Position numbers and translations under genes: made by a program. 64,000 nucleotides of DNA from Amphiduros pacificus (Eukaryota > Annelida > Polychaeta > Phyllodocida > Hesionidae): contig OX439009.1 of assembly GCA_949316495.1 (NCBI GenBank), positions 16,141,701-16,205,700 on the forward strand, in the 5' to 3' direction. Below are positions 51,938 through 63,239 of this stretch, in pieces. How positions within the stretch are numbered: the first letter of the stretch is position 1; each line of letters starts with the position of its first letter. The notes below the pieces were generated by a model. That model was not told the DNA's origin and made no database searches. It was given only the letters and a program-made list of their open reading frames with translations.

Positions 51938-54900
51938 TCACAATCGATTTGCTTCTGATTAATAAGTATGAAGCATTCAAGACTGGTACCAACTACAATA
52001 AATATACATATCTTATGACACTGCTGACCTTTTCTCTTCAGATCATGTATGTACAATGCACACAATTATTTCTTTTCTATGCATACAAAGAAAATATCTT
52101 GATCAGTTTTTATGAAGCATATTAAGTACATCAAAATATATTTATCTTAACAATTACAGACGTATGAATACCAGTTGTTCATTTATTTTCTTATGTTATG
52201 GTCAAGTATTTAAGTAGATACCTTTCAAGAGAAAAGCATTTTTTCCCTCGACACCCAGCTTTCCCAACAAATGTAAATACTTTCCAGGTACTCTGCCAGA
52301 AAATCTCTGGTTGCTGGTTGGTCTGGTGATGATGCCATCAAACCAGTCCATGTGCGTGAACATATAAACACGTGGACTTCACTGCTAACTTTATATTACA
52401 AAAGAATATACTGTCTGTAAAGTTTGAACGTTTCATGACCTGAAATGCTGACAAGATGATTCAAAATCAACACATAAAGATATGAGGAGGGTGCTAACTG
52501 ACAAGTAACACTCACTGTGAATAGCTCGTCAACATATATACATATTCATATATACCGCACCGGGGGATATAGTCCTATGTATATACACTGATCTCAACCA
52601 TCATTTCTGTCCATGTACTTGAAATTGTTTCACAAATGCATGTGGGACTAATCATACCTAACACATTCCCATACCATCTGTTATCTATACACAACTATTA
52701 TAAGTCATTAAGGCTACAGAAAAATAGAGAGTTTTGTTCAATATTAATGATATAGTAAACAGATTCGAAAGACATTTATATAAGATTTATATGAAAGGGC
52801 ACATTCTGTTATTTTACACATATATATATATCTACACAACACATTTCTGACTTTAAGGCCTCATGTAATAGATTATTAGCTTCATGGATCCATTTGTCAG
52901 TCTAAAATATTTCTAACAGAAAAATTAGATTTAAAAAATCATATTATCTTAGCCTGCTCTATCTATAGAGCAGAATTTGGTGAAAATATCCTCAATATCC
53001 TTTAAAATAATTTAATTTGGTTTAATATTGAATGATATAACATTTTATTGGTCTTCTCATTGTTCCAGTGTCAACAGGAAAGATCAATGAAGCTAACCTT
53101 AAATTATCCATGGCCTAAATCATTGTCACGATCTCTAGGAATGTAAAGTAGTGTAAACTCTGTTTAATTTAATGTTCAATCCTGCATTTATAACAAGCTT
53201 TTCACAACATGTAAAATAGGTTTCTAATTCCTATAAGGTACTATAAAAAGGCCTAATACAGAAAAGAGACATCATTTTTTAACTTGATTTCTGTACATCT
53301 TATGCGAATTTGTCACTCATTGACCAGATAGATAAGGCAAATAAAAAATTGGATTCTTATAACAACAAAATTGCTTAGATAGATCACAAATATAATTTTT
53401 TCTTCCCAATGATTCTTGGCTAAATTGCCTTGATTTGGTCAATCATTGCAAGAGCTTAAAGCTTTCGTGGAATGGGTATTTGCTGCCAACTTTTACATCT
53501 GTTCAGTACTATTGTTAATGAAAAGGAAATCATGATTAACACATCTTTCGCTGGTATCTATAAGTACAATATTTTACTTTTTGATCTGCACATTAACAAA
53601 ACCCAAAACCTAAGTTAATTGGTTCTGAAAATAAAGCTACATTTTACAGTATCATTGTAAATAAAAAAAATGTTTGAAATTGAAAATGGAAGCTTAGTAT
53701 CATTTCAGAACAAAAAAATAACTGAACTAGTTTAGGCCAAATAAACTTTCTGAACTAGTTTAGGCCAAATTTTATAGCCAATATTAAACACTACTTTTGC
53801 CAAAATGGCAAAATGGGATATATGAAAATCACAACTTCAGACAAAGATTATTCTTTTACATTTCTAACTTTCAAATCACAATATGACTTTTGAGTATATT
53901 ATTTATGGGCAAAAAAACAAAGAAAAAATGAAAAGTTGTCATGAGTTACAATGAATCTTAATCCAATAAATAAATTGGAAAGACTTGCAGGGTTGACACG
54001 TTTTTCCTGGCCTTAATAAATCTGGTCTGCTCAAGGCCTAAGAAAGGAATATTTTGAAAAATGATTAATGTTGAGCTTTGAGATTCCTGTATTAATGGTT
54101 TCTTTTAAAATAATCATGTACAGGAGGATGTATAAAAATCAAATAAAATTTGAGACAAAACTACGAGATAAGCAAAACACAATATTAGTGGATAAAAAAA
54201 ATCCAACTAACATGTTGCAGTTCCAGTAAACTGGAAATCTGCAAGTAGAAGGCCTGACACGGATGAACATTTCTGAGGTATGTCAACAGGCTTCTGTGTG
54301 CAAATTGTAAAAATAATAAAATATCTTCTACCATATGACTAGCTGAGATATTATTTACAAATAAGAGTTAATATATTATTTCCCCATAGTTTCTATCAAT
54401 GTGCCTTTAATTTTCCTTCATATATCCAATTTTCAAGTGTAAGTTATTCAGTCTGTACACAACAGACCTCTGATCTATCTCCATCCATTCTTTTAAGCTG
54501 TTTTCCCCAAATAAGGCTCTTCCCATCATTATTACATATGATCTTAATCTTAAAGTAATACATATATATATAACACAAACATTTTTAAGACATAATATAA
54601 ATGTAGGAATTGTATTTTAAGTAAAAGTATTGTGTCACTTTTGTTGTATAATCTATTAGTGATAAGCAACAGGCTCTGACTATATTCATCTAGTGCAGAC
54701 TACATACATCAATATATATAACAAGCTTAATAACGATGTAAAATATGTTAAGTAACATTGTAATAGTACATAGAACTCCCTCTATAAATACTAATATACA
54801 TATGTATAGATAAATATCTATAGGAATAAATCTATAGGAATAAATATCTGTATGACATAAATACTGATATCATATTTCACATTTCACCAGAGTTTCCAAA

Positions 54901-56320
54901 AGCAATTACAATTACTTAAATAAATGTCAGCTTGATAACTGCATTTTCTATCTACTATGCAATGTCTATGCACTGCTTATCTGCTACATAATGTTGACAA
55001 ATGTCAGATGACCTCTTGTATTGACCTTGTAATACATTTTTGTCATGGAAAACGACCTCAAGTCACAGTGTATTATGCAAAACTAGTTTGGCATGAACAT
55101 CTATAGGGTCAAACCAAATTGCCAAGCTATCGTGTGACCCTATTTGTTCACCTCTAAAACTTCCTTTGGTATTCATTTGAGATTTTAAAAGATGTACTTT
55201 GCCAACAGTTTAGCTTTATGACACAACACACTGTCCTGATATATGCTTTTGAGGCCTCAAAAAAGGCCAATGCAATGGAACCACATTTATATTTTAGGCA
55301 AATATCATGAACAAGCAATTAACATGACCATTAACTGAAAGAATACACTGAAGAGACAAACATCAATTTGGTCAGGCGTAGTTGTGACTATATATGTTCA
55401 CACATGCTCAGGTACCCTGTGATATAATATGTTATGATGTGATGCAAATTTAATTAAGATGACACATTACACATTAAATACATGTGCAGTGTTTTCCAAA
55501 AGCAGCAAACATGGAACAATTGGAATAACTTATATTAGACAAAGATCTGGATGATTTCTAATAAGGTAAATATTTATGAAGAACTCGGTTACCCTTCTGT
55601 ATAATTTATTGAAAACATCCACCAGCATCACTTTTGGGGAACACTGCATGAGATAAAAATAAAATTCACTGTTTCTCTTGCAGTGAATATACATTGCATT
55701 GATTGTGTTGATTCTGCAGATGAATAAATATTTCAATCAACCATTTTCATAATGTTAATTGGGTAAATGTGTCGTCTCCTGGACTAATAATTCTACTCAT
55801 ACAACCTTCTTTTGTGGCTTTTTTCTAATGTCTGCCTCAATTAAGGTGAATAACATGTTACCTAAGATCCCACCCTGTACATTTACAGTGATTCAAAACT
55901 TTCTGGAATAGAATGCTGATATGTTTAACTTATTACTTTAAAATACAATCACCCACACCCTCAGCTATATCTTGTGTTCATCTTTTCATTCTATAATGAG
56001 ATTATATTCATATTTTGCTATATGTTATTTATGCTGTGGACAATGTACAGGTATTTGCAATCACATTGTTGGCAGCCATTGAACGCATTCACAACTTCCA
56101 GAATGAGCAAAATATTTTGCACAATTATTTTCTGAAAGATAGTGACTGAAGGAGATTGGTAATCACAATTTCCTATGCAGATTAAGTGATTAATAATATC
56201 AACAAATAAACATAAAATTACATTGCTGATGGAAACCCTGATAAAACCACAGAAATCTGAAAAGTCTCCACCATATCTTGAAATCATATCAATGGAATAA
56301 TTCCAAGAGATTTACTCAAG

Positions 56321-57711
56321 TTAGTTGGAAGATTGTCTGTTGTATTTGTTTGTTTTGACCTCAGAGTGAGGAGATCTGGAAACTGCTTCAGGCATTGTTG
56401 TCTCTGATTTAGCATTTCTGTTGCCACGGTGATAGAGATATCTGTTTTGGTTATTTAGCAGCTTTGTGTTGAGTTCGATGACTGCTGGGATGTACTGGTC
56501 GAGTTCCACATAATCCAATATACATATATTGATGCCTTGTGGCCCCGCCCGCTTTTCCTCAACCCACTGTACAAAGGCTTGAGCCCCTTTCAGGCACAAG
56601 GTCTTTCTCAAATTGCTGAAAAGATGTTTGAAAACATAGGGCCCATCTGGCGTGAGTATCCCCTGCGTAACATAGAAGGAATCTGATGGGCGCCCTGACT
56701 GGTAGTTTTTTTCAAGGAAATCCAGTAATTTTTTTGTACTGTACGTATTTGCCCACGGAGAGGGCATGTACTGTCCAGGCCAAAATATAGTACGGTTTAC
56801 TGCCATGATGCTGACCGACAAGGTCGGATTAACTGTCAGGTGATTAACAGGCGGCGTCTGACTGACAGATATTGTCTGACTGAGCGACAGTCTATGATTA
56901 ACAACAGGCGGATCAACTGGTGATGTCGGAGGCAGTGTTTGACTGACTGAAAGTCCTTGACTTGCAGGTGCTGCTGACTGATTGACAGGTGTTAAAAATT
57001 GATTGACAGATGTCTGACTGACTGATAGCGACTGACTGGCTGGTAGACTTGCACTGCTTGATAAGGTCTGGTTGACAGATAGACACTGACTTGACGGTGA
57101 ACTGCCTGCTGCTTTACCACAACTCTCAGTCTCATCATTTTCAACCAACTCATTGTCGCTTCCAGCCTGATCAAATAGCATGCTGACATCACCTAAGTTA
57201 ACTGTACTGTCTTTCTTGGTTGCTGCTAAGTTGTGATAGAATATGAACACTTGAAGATGATTTTCCCAGAGCATCTGGAGAGTGATGTTCCCAATTTCCA
57301 TCACCGGAACCATCTTCTCTCCAAATATATCAATCAGAGACTTTTGCAAACTTTGATGTTGCTCGTGTGTACAATTATAGAAGTGATTGAAGTCTAAGAA
57401 AATAATCTCTTTGGGATGTTCGCTCACAAATTCTGCTACTTCTTTCATTTCAGACAGCACATCTCTGCCATACAATCCATGAGAGAAATACAGGGTATCA
57501 GTTCCATTGCGTGCAGAAACTCGCAGATCAATATATCGAATGCCAATCATCAACTGCGTCTTCAGATCTAAGGCTTGGGTCACAGACCACTTGAATATGA
57601 ATCTCCTGGCTGAGGAACCAAATACCCGGCATAAATCCCTCACAAAGGCCGGACAGTTGGGTGCAACATCACTGTTAGCTGTCAGCGAGGATGTGAATGA
57701 ATCATGTGACC
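56321..57711 (-). CDS. PLCXD (minus) exon 2: X domain, insert and C terminus
   Basis: Acceptor TTTTCTAG, then GG-TCA-CAT. Holds nearly all of the X domain from Ser42. After YHNLAA comes the insert, then catalytic-core strands resume at WPGQYMP and continue through YVTQGILTPDG and LDYVELDQYIPAVIELN, as in PLCXD3. It ends with a Ser/Arg-rich tail KSETTMPEAVSRSPHSEVK and the stop at 56321. Confidence 0.95.
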
Positions 57712-58915
57712 CTAGAAAACAAAAACATTATATCTTGTACATTTTTTAAACATGAGAAAAATGGTTGGATAAGAGAAGAATGAGATAACAGGACAAAATT
57801 GAAATTCTGCTCAAAGCTATTATTTCATTTAATTAGGATGACCAGTGAAGTCAGGTCTAAGTGAACTTGGCCCTTCAGAGAACTTAGTCTTTGATTCAGA
57901 TGGACAAAGGTTCAAATTACTGGAACGGTTTGATTGGGTAACAATTGGTTTGTAGAATTTGTGATGGGATTTAAGGTTAATTATACCAAATTTTATAAGT
58001 TTGGGGTGACTTTGACAGAAGTCACTTTGATATGGACAGAAGTCACTTTGGGTGTTGACTTCACTGGTATTCAATGTAAGCATTATTAGATGATAAGTTA
58101 TTGGTTGACTAAACATCAGAAAAAAGTGAATCATTGGTACAGTTCTAACCTTCTGTACCACCCTTTCTGTGAATCCATAAGTGGAAAATTGGCAATGCAT
58201 GTGCAAATATTGCAAGCAGTGTACAAGTGCTTACTAATTGTGTCAAAATTTAGAGTGAACACAAGTTAGAATTGGTCCTTTGGTCAATGCTATGGAAATT
58301 TCCAGTACTGCCTTTCTGGTAATGACTTTCAATAATTTTTCTTCAAACTCAATTATAACACTCTCCATTTGGAAAATTGTCAAAGAAAACAAAATATCAA
58401 ATAGAATATAAATTCCCTTATGTTGCCAGTTTCTGGCCGATTGTCAATCCTCCCTGCTCCTTATAATTTTGTACTGACCAGGTTCATCAAACATTACCCC
58501 ACAGATTCTGTGGACCTCGGGATGGTTGAACAGTTGTAATCATGAGGTACCAAATACATATAAATCTAGCTCAGAAAGAAAATAAATCCATATAAAAACT
58601 CATCAATAAGTAACCTTCTTGGTGTCATGGTGAAATAATGTTTACAAATAAACTTTATATCATATTATATCAATCATATCATTTTGACAGCTGTTAAAAA
58701 CAATCAGTTCCAAATACTGGATTATCGCTCAGCTTCAGATCTAACTTTGAAACCCTCAGAAATACATGTTAAGGAGAAAATGAGATATTAATACCTGGTA
58801 TGGATAATTGGTTGATAGGTAGGGTTTGCAACTCTAATGGTAAATTGCCCATCCAGTCCGAGTAGCAGAAAAGAGGGGGTCTTTTCTCCCCCGTCCTCGA
58901 GCAGCATTCCGCCAT
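56321..58915 (-). CDS. PI-PLC X domain protein (PLCXD3-like) with large internal insert; 2 coding exons
   Basis: Exons (minus strand) 58915-58795 and 57711-56321 join in phase 1 through G|GG-TCA to give 503 residues. The ATG at 58915 (MAECCSRTGEK) is the first true ATG of the open frame and lines up with MAE of the neighbouring paralogue. The X domain shows GSHDSF with His43, WSVTQ, GIRYIDLRV with Asp102 and Arg104, YFSHGLYG with His118, FLDFNHFY, and WPGQYMPSPWA. These fit metal-independent PI-PLC-like catalysis. PLCXD proteins normally have about 320 residues; the excess is an insert at residues about 205-350 and a basic C-terminal tail (residues about 465-503). Likely cytosolic; no signal peptide or membrane segment is seen. 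It probably hydrolyses a phosphoinositide-type lipid, as inferred from the family. Confidence 0.93.
56783..57220 (-). repeat. In-frame low-complexity insert (S/Q/T/N/V) in the PLCXD X domain
   Basis: Residues about 205-350. The first 40 are acidic and Ser-rich; the rest repeat SVSQT, SVNQT, PVNQS and ASQSL. At DNA level the repeats are AGTC/GTCA tetranucleotides, whose three-codon reading gives Ser-Gln-Ser-Val. The paralogue has only a few residues here (DIAKSNFQL), so the insert postdates the duplication or was lost from the other copy. Confidence 0.9.
57712..58794 (-). other. Intron of the minus-strand PLCXD gene
   Basis: 1,083 bp. Donor CCAG|GTATTA, acceptor TTTCTAG. Contains a repeated phrase GACAGAAGTCACTTTGATAT/GGGT at about 58014 and 58035. 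No other element seen. Confidence 0.88.
58795..58915 (-). CDS. PLCXD (minus) exon 1
   Basis: 121 bp from the ATG at 58915. Encodes MAECCSRTGEKRPPLFCYSD then WMGNLPLELQTLPINQLSIP. Human PLCXD3 has DWMATLPESMHSIPLTNLAIPG at this place. The frame stays open upstream to about 58990, but with no ATG there. Confidence 0.9.
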
Positions 58916-59179
58916 AGCTGCCCCCAAGGCGCACTCCTCTGGCGCATATGACCTCTTCAAAAAAGAGCAGATGCGCTTGGGTGGGTTCAAGTGAAAGATG
59001 AAAAGAATGAAAAAATAAATAAATCTAAAGTATAAAATGTTATAGATTTACTTCAATTGTAGACATCGATCGTTGTGTTTTTGTTGTTGTTGTTTTTTTG
59101 TTGCTTTTTTTTATTTTACTTGTTTTTATTTAAAATTTCAGTTTCATTCATGCTTTTAGATATGGTTGCTAAGGAGCAG

Positions 59180-59495
59180 GTCATTTGACTATCAGATGGG
59201 CGGCCGCGGGGTGAGGTTTTTTTTCTCGAGCTAATTTTTTTATGATATTAATGATATTGCACAGAATAACTTTGTTGTTTATCTATGAAGAAATAATAAT
59301 TTAGTTTATCTAGTGTGATGTTAGTCCTTATTCCTGAAATATTACATTTAAAAATTTTGTCATAAATTGTATTTTGTGTGTTGCCTAAAAACTAAAAATT
59401 ATAAGTTTCTACAGCAACAGACTCCACTCAAGAGCTAAGATTTTTTTTTTATTCAGAGAGAGCTAAGATATTACCCCCCATGATAGTCAAATGAC
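59180..59495. repeat. Inverted repeat, 15-bp perfect arms, about 316 bp span
   Basis: GTCATTTGACTATCA at 59180-59194 is the exact complement of TGATAGTCAAATGAC at 59481-59495. Looser complementarity continues inward (GATGGG against CCCCCCA). It may be a second MITE-like element or a hairpin. Confidence 0.6.
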
Positions 59496-59879
59496 AAAAT
59501 AACCAGTAGCAGACCTTTATAGCACTTGTTGCAATTGAAAAGTAGGTCAGTAGGTAGGTCAGCTGCTCCACAGCAACCAAAGAGAACCGCATTAGCTTCC
59601 AGCCAGCTCTCACAGCACGTGGACCACTGCACGTGCAGGGATATCGATGCGTACGCAAATATGATGATATATCAAGAGAGGAAACAAAAATCTATGCATT
59701 TCCCGACCTTTCGAGGCATATGATGTTGTAAACTGTGCAAACGACTGCTTTCCTTCCAAATTTGTATCTGGCCATCTTCTAAAATGTATTAGCTTGTGGT
59801 CCGTGATTTTAATATTCCAAAAATATATTAGGAATGTTACTTTATATTGTTCCAAAGTCAGAGGTATGGCATCAAAAAA

Positions 59880-60460
59880 AATTCAGATCACTTTGGTGCC
59901 CGGAAGTAATTGGTTGCTTGAGGAGTTATATAAGGCTATGTTAAAGTCAATTCTAACCTCAACTAGCAACCAGTGCAGATCCATTAGTTTTTGGGTAATA
60001 TGATCCCTTTTCTTCATTTTCCCTACCACTTTAGCTGCAGCATTTTGTAATTTCTGTAGTTTTGCCAGTTCACACTTACGTAATCCCGCCAGGAGTGAAT
60101 TTCCATAATCCAGTGTAGAAGTAATAAATGCATGTGCCAAAATATTTGCTGTTTTTCTCATCCAAACAGCTTCTAATTTGGGATAGATTTTTTCCATAAA
60201 AAAAGATGTTTTTACATATTTTTAAAATTTGTTGTTTCATTGTCAATTCTTGGTCTTGGATTATCCCCAGATCTTTTACTTTGCTGAACCTAGGAATTTC
60301 TGAATCTCCCGCCCTATTTTTTTCTGGTATCTGTTCATTTCTGAAATTAGAGTTTTTGCCACAGATAAGCATCTCTGTCTTTCTGTCATTAATTTTCATT
60401 TTGTTATCCAGCAAAAAAATCTTTTTTATACATTCTTCCATTTCTTTTGAATGAGGTTTT
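59880..60460 (-). mobile_element. Degenerate LINE fragment (CR1/L2-like reverse transcriptase, C-terminal part)
   Basis: Read on the minus strand, two overlapping open pieces in different frames resemble the end of a non-LTR reverse transcriptase. The first (60441-60076) has NDRKTEMLICG and VKDLGIIQDQELTMKQQI; the second (60197-59883) has HAFITSTLDYGNSLLAGL, KLQKLQNAAAKVV and RDHITQKLMDLHWLLVEVRI. These match LGVIFDSELTM, HAFVTSRLDYCNSLL, KLQLVQNTAARIV and HITPVLKQLHWLPV of CR1/L2-group elements. At least one frameshift, no YADD motif and no 5' region remain, so it is a dead 5'-truncated copy. Confidence 0.88.
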
Positions 60461-61593
60461 CAAGCACTTTTTCTTTGCATAATATAAATGTTTATACCCC
60501 AAACTTTGAGATCAAAAGTTATTACCCATCATATTTCCCCTACATAAATTCCCCTACATAAATTCTTTGCCATTTGAAAGTGGATGAGTCTTCTGCTAAA
60601 ATCAAAATCATCCATTGGACACTTTGTCAAAAATTGTTTATCTGACCAGTGATCTGGTGCAAACACCTGCTTAGTAAAGTCTTGCTAACAGTGGGACACC
60701 TTTAGATTGGGACAATTTGGAGTGATTTGGCTTACAGAGCCCTGTTTGTGCATTAATGTTTGTCAAATGGTACAGGCCTAACACCCTGACAGACCACAAT
60801 AGAGGTCACACAATTGTATACATGTGGCCACCTGGTGGTTAAAAGAGTACAGGCAGTACTTGGCACTTTAAGCAAAACAAAATAACCATGGTTGATTTCA
60901 GTGAGATAGCTTGCTTGTATCACAGTTTTGTGGCCACATGCCATTTAAGCATACCCCAAACCTCTATAAAATCAGTAAAATCGCCTGTGACCTCTTCGGT
61001 TTTATGAATGCTTTAATGTATGTTGGAATATATTCATTGTAAATCAGGTTTACTTTAATTTATGATCATAGCAAAGGCCTGTTTGTCCATACGTTTTTGT
61101 CTCACAATTCATGACCACATATATACATGTATCACAGATATATAAACATACCCTAAATATCTGTGACCTCGATGATTTTATGAAAGCTTTTATGGACAAA
61201 AGACGACTTTCTGAGATAAAAACAAGAACATACAACTGCTGTTGGTTGTGGAAGGTTAGACTATCATGCAGCTGCTGAACCTTCTATGAATCTACACTGT
61301 CTACATTTGAAGCAAGTGTGCTCAAAGTTTGCAATGCCTGAGAGCAGTAAGAATAGTTATATTGCTCTCAGGCAATATGTGCACACTCTCAACATCATAA
61401 TTGATCATGCAATTTGAAGAAACAATTCTCAATAGATAAGGTGGACTCATTTACTCAATTACACACACATTCACCCACTCACTGATTCTATTATGTGTAA
61501 ACCAGCTGATATATTTGTACACAACATTTGACAGACGTTATGAGGTTTGTCAAAGAAGGCAACATGCGCATTGTCCATGCGCAGTACACTAAA

Positions 61594-61720
61594 ATGGCGG
61601 AGGCAGGAGATGTCGAGCTCCAGAAAATCGAAGAAAAGCGTAATATTGACTACGCACAGTGGATGACAAATCTACCAGAATATTTGCATAATGTACCCTT
61701 GAATCATATGGCTATACCAG
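61594..61720 (+). CDS. PLCXD (plus) exon 1
   Basis: Encodes MAEAGDVELQKIEEKRNIDY, then AQWMTNLPEYLHNVPLNHMA and IP plus a split Gly. Donor CCAG|GTATTT. An acceptor-like TTTGACAG ends at 61534, so a separate 5' non-coding exon further upstream is possible. Confidence 0.88.
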
Positions 61721-63239
61721 GTATTTAATTAGAAGAAATATTAAATACTCGAAGGTGGAATAGAATTATTGCATGAGCGAAAATTGAGATTTTTCGACCA
61801 GGCAAAATGTTGACAGATGATTGACAGCTGTCACATCCCACCCGGAATAGTTTGTGTCATGGAATGCTGGGGGCCAACACTGATTAGTTTGTTCATGGAA
61901 TAACTATACATTTCTATTTTATCCATGATTTGGTTGTATAATTATATGAGATTATTAAAAACACTGAAAGTTTGAATTCCAACTTTGTGCAAAAAAGTTT
62001 GAATTGATATTTCAGATATTTTTGGTTGTTCAATTAGCCGCGATTACAGTGTTAATCAGAATTATGGGTAGTGTGAATGAAGGTTTCTCAGGAGAACTAC
62101 GAAGAATAAGCAAAAATCTATTGGAATCCACATGAAAATTTCATTCATATGAATTAAATATTTGATCACATATAGAAAAATAGCTCCTCACTGTTTCACA
62201 TTTAGTGTTTGCTAATAGTTCTGTTACAGATCCATATCAATTTATAACAGTTATGCAAAATAAAATCTTGATAATCAGCATATGCCCCGTAACAGGTTTT
62301 AATAACACAATAGCTTAAAATCTTTGAAAATTAGGAAGATCGCCCATTATTTACAAGTGTCATAAATGACATGTGAACCAATTTTGATTTGTTTCAGGAT
62401 CCCACGATTCCTTCACGGCCACCCTCGATTCCTGCCATGGTGTCTCTCCAGATTGCCCCAGTTTTGCCAGGGATCTGACTGGTGTATTTGGCACGGCGAT
62501 TAATGCCTTCATTTACAACTGGTCTGTAACTCAAAACTTAGATATTCGGGAACAACTTGATAAAGGAGTTCGCTACCTTGACTTTCAAGTATCGTCAAAA
62601 CCTGAGACAGAAGAACTATTTTTCTCACACGGACTCTACGGTCAGCAAGTTCAAATCATTCTTCAAGATGTGGCCTACTTCTTGCAAGAACACAAAAAAG
62701 AAGTTGTATTGCTAGACTTTAATCATTTCTATGACATATCAGAGCAACAGCATGAATGGCTGGTAAATTTTCTGCTGGAAACATTTGGATCAAAAATCGC
62801 TCCGCTCCTGGATACAGAGAGTGTGACTCTGAGAGAACTGTGGGACAATCAGTTACAGGTTCTAGTGTTTTATCATCATGATATTGCCAAAAGTAATTTC
62901 CAGTTATGGCCAGGGTCTATGATCCCTGCACCGTGGGCAGAGACTCCAGACTTGTCTGCTCTCTTGGAGTTTCTTGACGAAGGCTACAAAAAATGCCGTC
63001 CAAAGGATACATTCCATGTAACTCAAGGAGTCCTCACACCAGATGGCACTATCATCATGAAAAATCTCTTCAGCAACTTGAAAGACACACTGAGCAGTTC
63101 AACGACTAAAAAATTTGTGAAATGGTTTGAGCATAAAGAGGCTGGACCAACAGGACTGAACATTTTAAAGGTTGATTTTGTTGAATTACACCAGTACATT
63201 CCAGCTGTCATTGACTTGAACTATAAGTTAACATTTTAA
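61594..63239 (+). CDS. PI-PLC X domain protein (PLCXD3-like), compact paralogue; 2 coding exons
   Basis: Exons 61594-61720 and 62398-63239 join in phase 1 (G|GA-TCC) to give 322 residues, the usual PLCXD length. The ATG at 61594 has a good context (AAAATGG) and gives MAEAGDVELQ; in-frame ATGs at 61540 and 61564 would add 18 or 10 residues. X-domain features are GSHDSF with His45, WSVTQNLD, GVRYLDFQV with Asp104 but Gln106 where the family has Arg, FFSHGLYG with His120, LLDFNHFYD, WPGSMIPAPWAE, HVTQGVLTPDG and VDFVELHQYIPAVIDLNYKL. It is divergent to, and clearly paralogous with, the gene at 56321-58915. Probably a cytosolic phospholipase-like protein, but with doubtful catalysis. Confidence 0.94.
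61721..62397 (+). other. Intron of the plus-strand PLCXD gene
   Basis: 677 bp, AT-rich, acceptor TTTGTTTCAG. Same position and phase as the intron of the minus-strand paralogue. Nothing else seen. Confidence 0.9.
62398..63239 (+). CDS. PLCXD (plus) exon 2: X domain
   Basis: Opens with GA-TCC-CAC-GAT (Gly-Ser-His-Asp) and runs unbroken to TAA at 63237-63239. After YHHDIAKSNFQL the chain goes straight to WPGSMIP, without the long insert of its neighbour. The sequence GACTTTCAAGTA at 62608 encodes the DFQV in place of the usual DLRV. Confidence 0.95.

Larger units (their letters stand above)
43901..56320. other. Gene-poor interval between FRMD4 and the PLCXD pair
   Basis: About 12.4 kb, AT-rich, with no coding region I can support. 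The right end should include the 3' UTR of the minus-strand PLCXD gene, though I cannot place its poly(A) site. Named contents are two related dispersed repeats (45500-46090 and 48835-49215), a MITE-like element (48352-48719), a 19-bp array and a 46-bp array. The stretch from 52.0 to 56.3 kb shows only AT-rich DNA with short duplications such as CTGAACTAGTTTAGGCCAAA at about 53722 and 53750. Confidence 0.75.
58916..61593. other. Shared upstream region between divergent PLCXD genes
   Basis: 2.68 kb between the two start codons. Contains T-rich tracts and a short GC-rich patch GGGCGGCCGCGGGG near 59199, an inverted repeat at 59180/59481, the LINE fragment at 59880-60460, a 16-bp duplication CCCCTACATAAATTC at about 60538 and 60553, and two related segments at about 60880-61025 and 61080-61200 sharing ATCACAG, CTGTGACCTC and TTTTATGAA. 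No clear TATA or initiator could be assigned. Confidence 0.7.

Noticed and set aside
57630-57643. A shorter 440-residue PLCXD starting at 57643
   Set aside because: That codon is GTG inside exon 2; the spliced form with GSHDSF and exon 1 is far better supported.
58916-58990. N-terminal extension MNPPKRICSF on the minus-strand PLCXD
   Set aside because: The apparent first codon is TTG; the first true ATG is at 58915.
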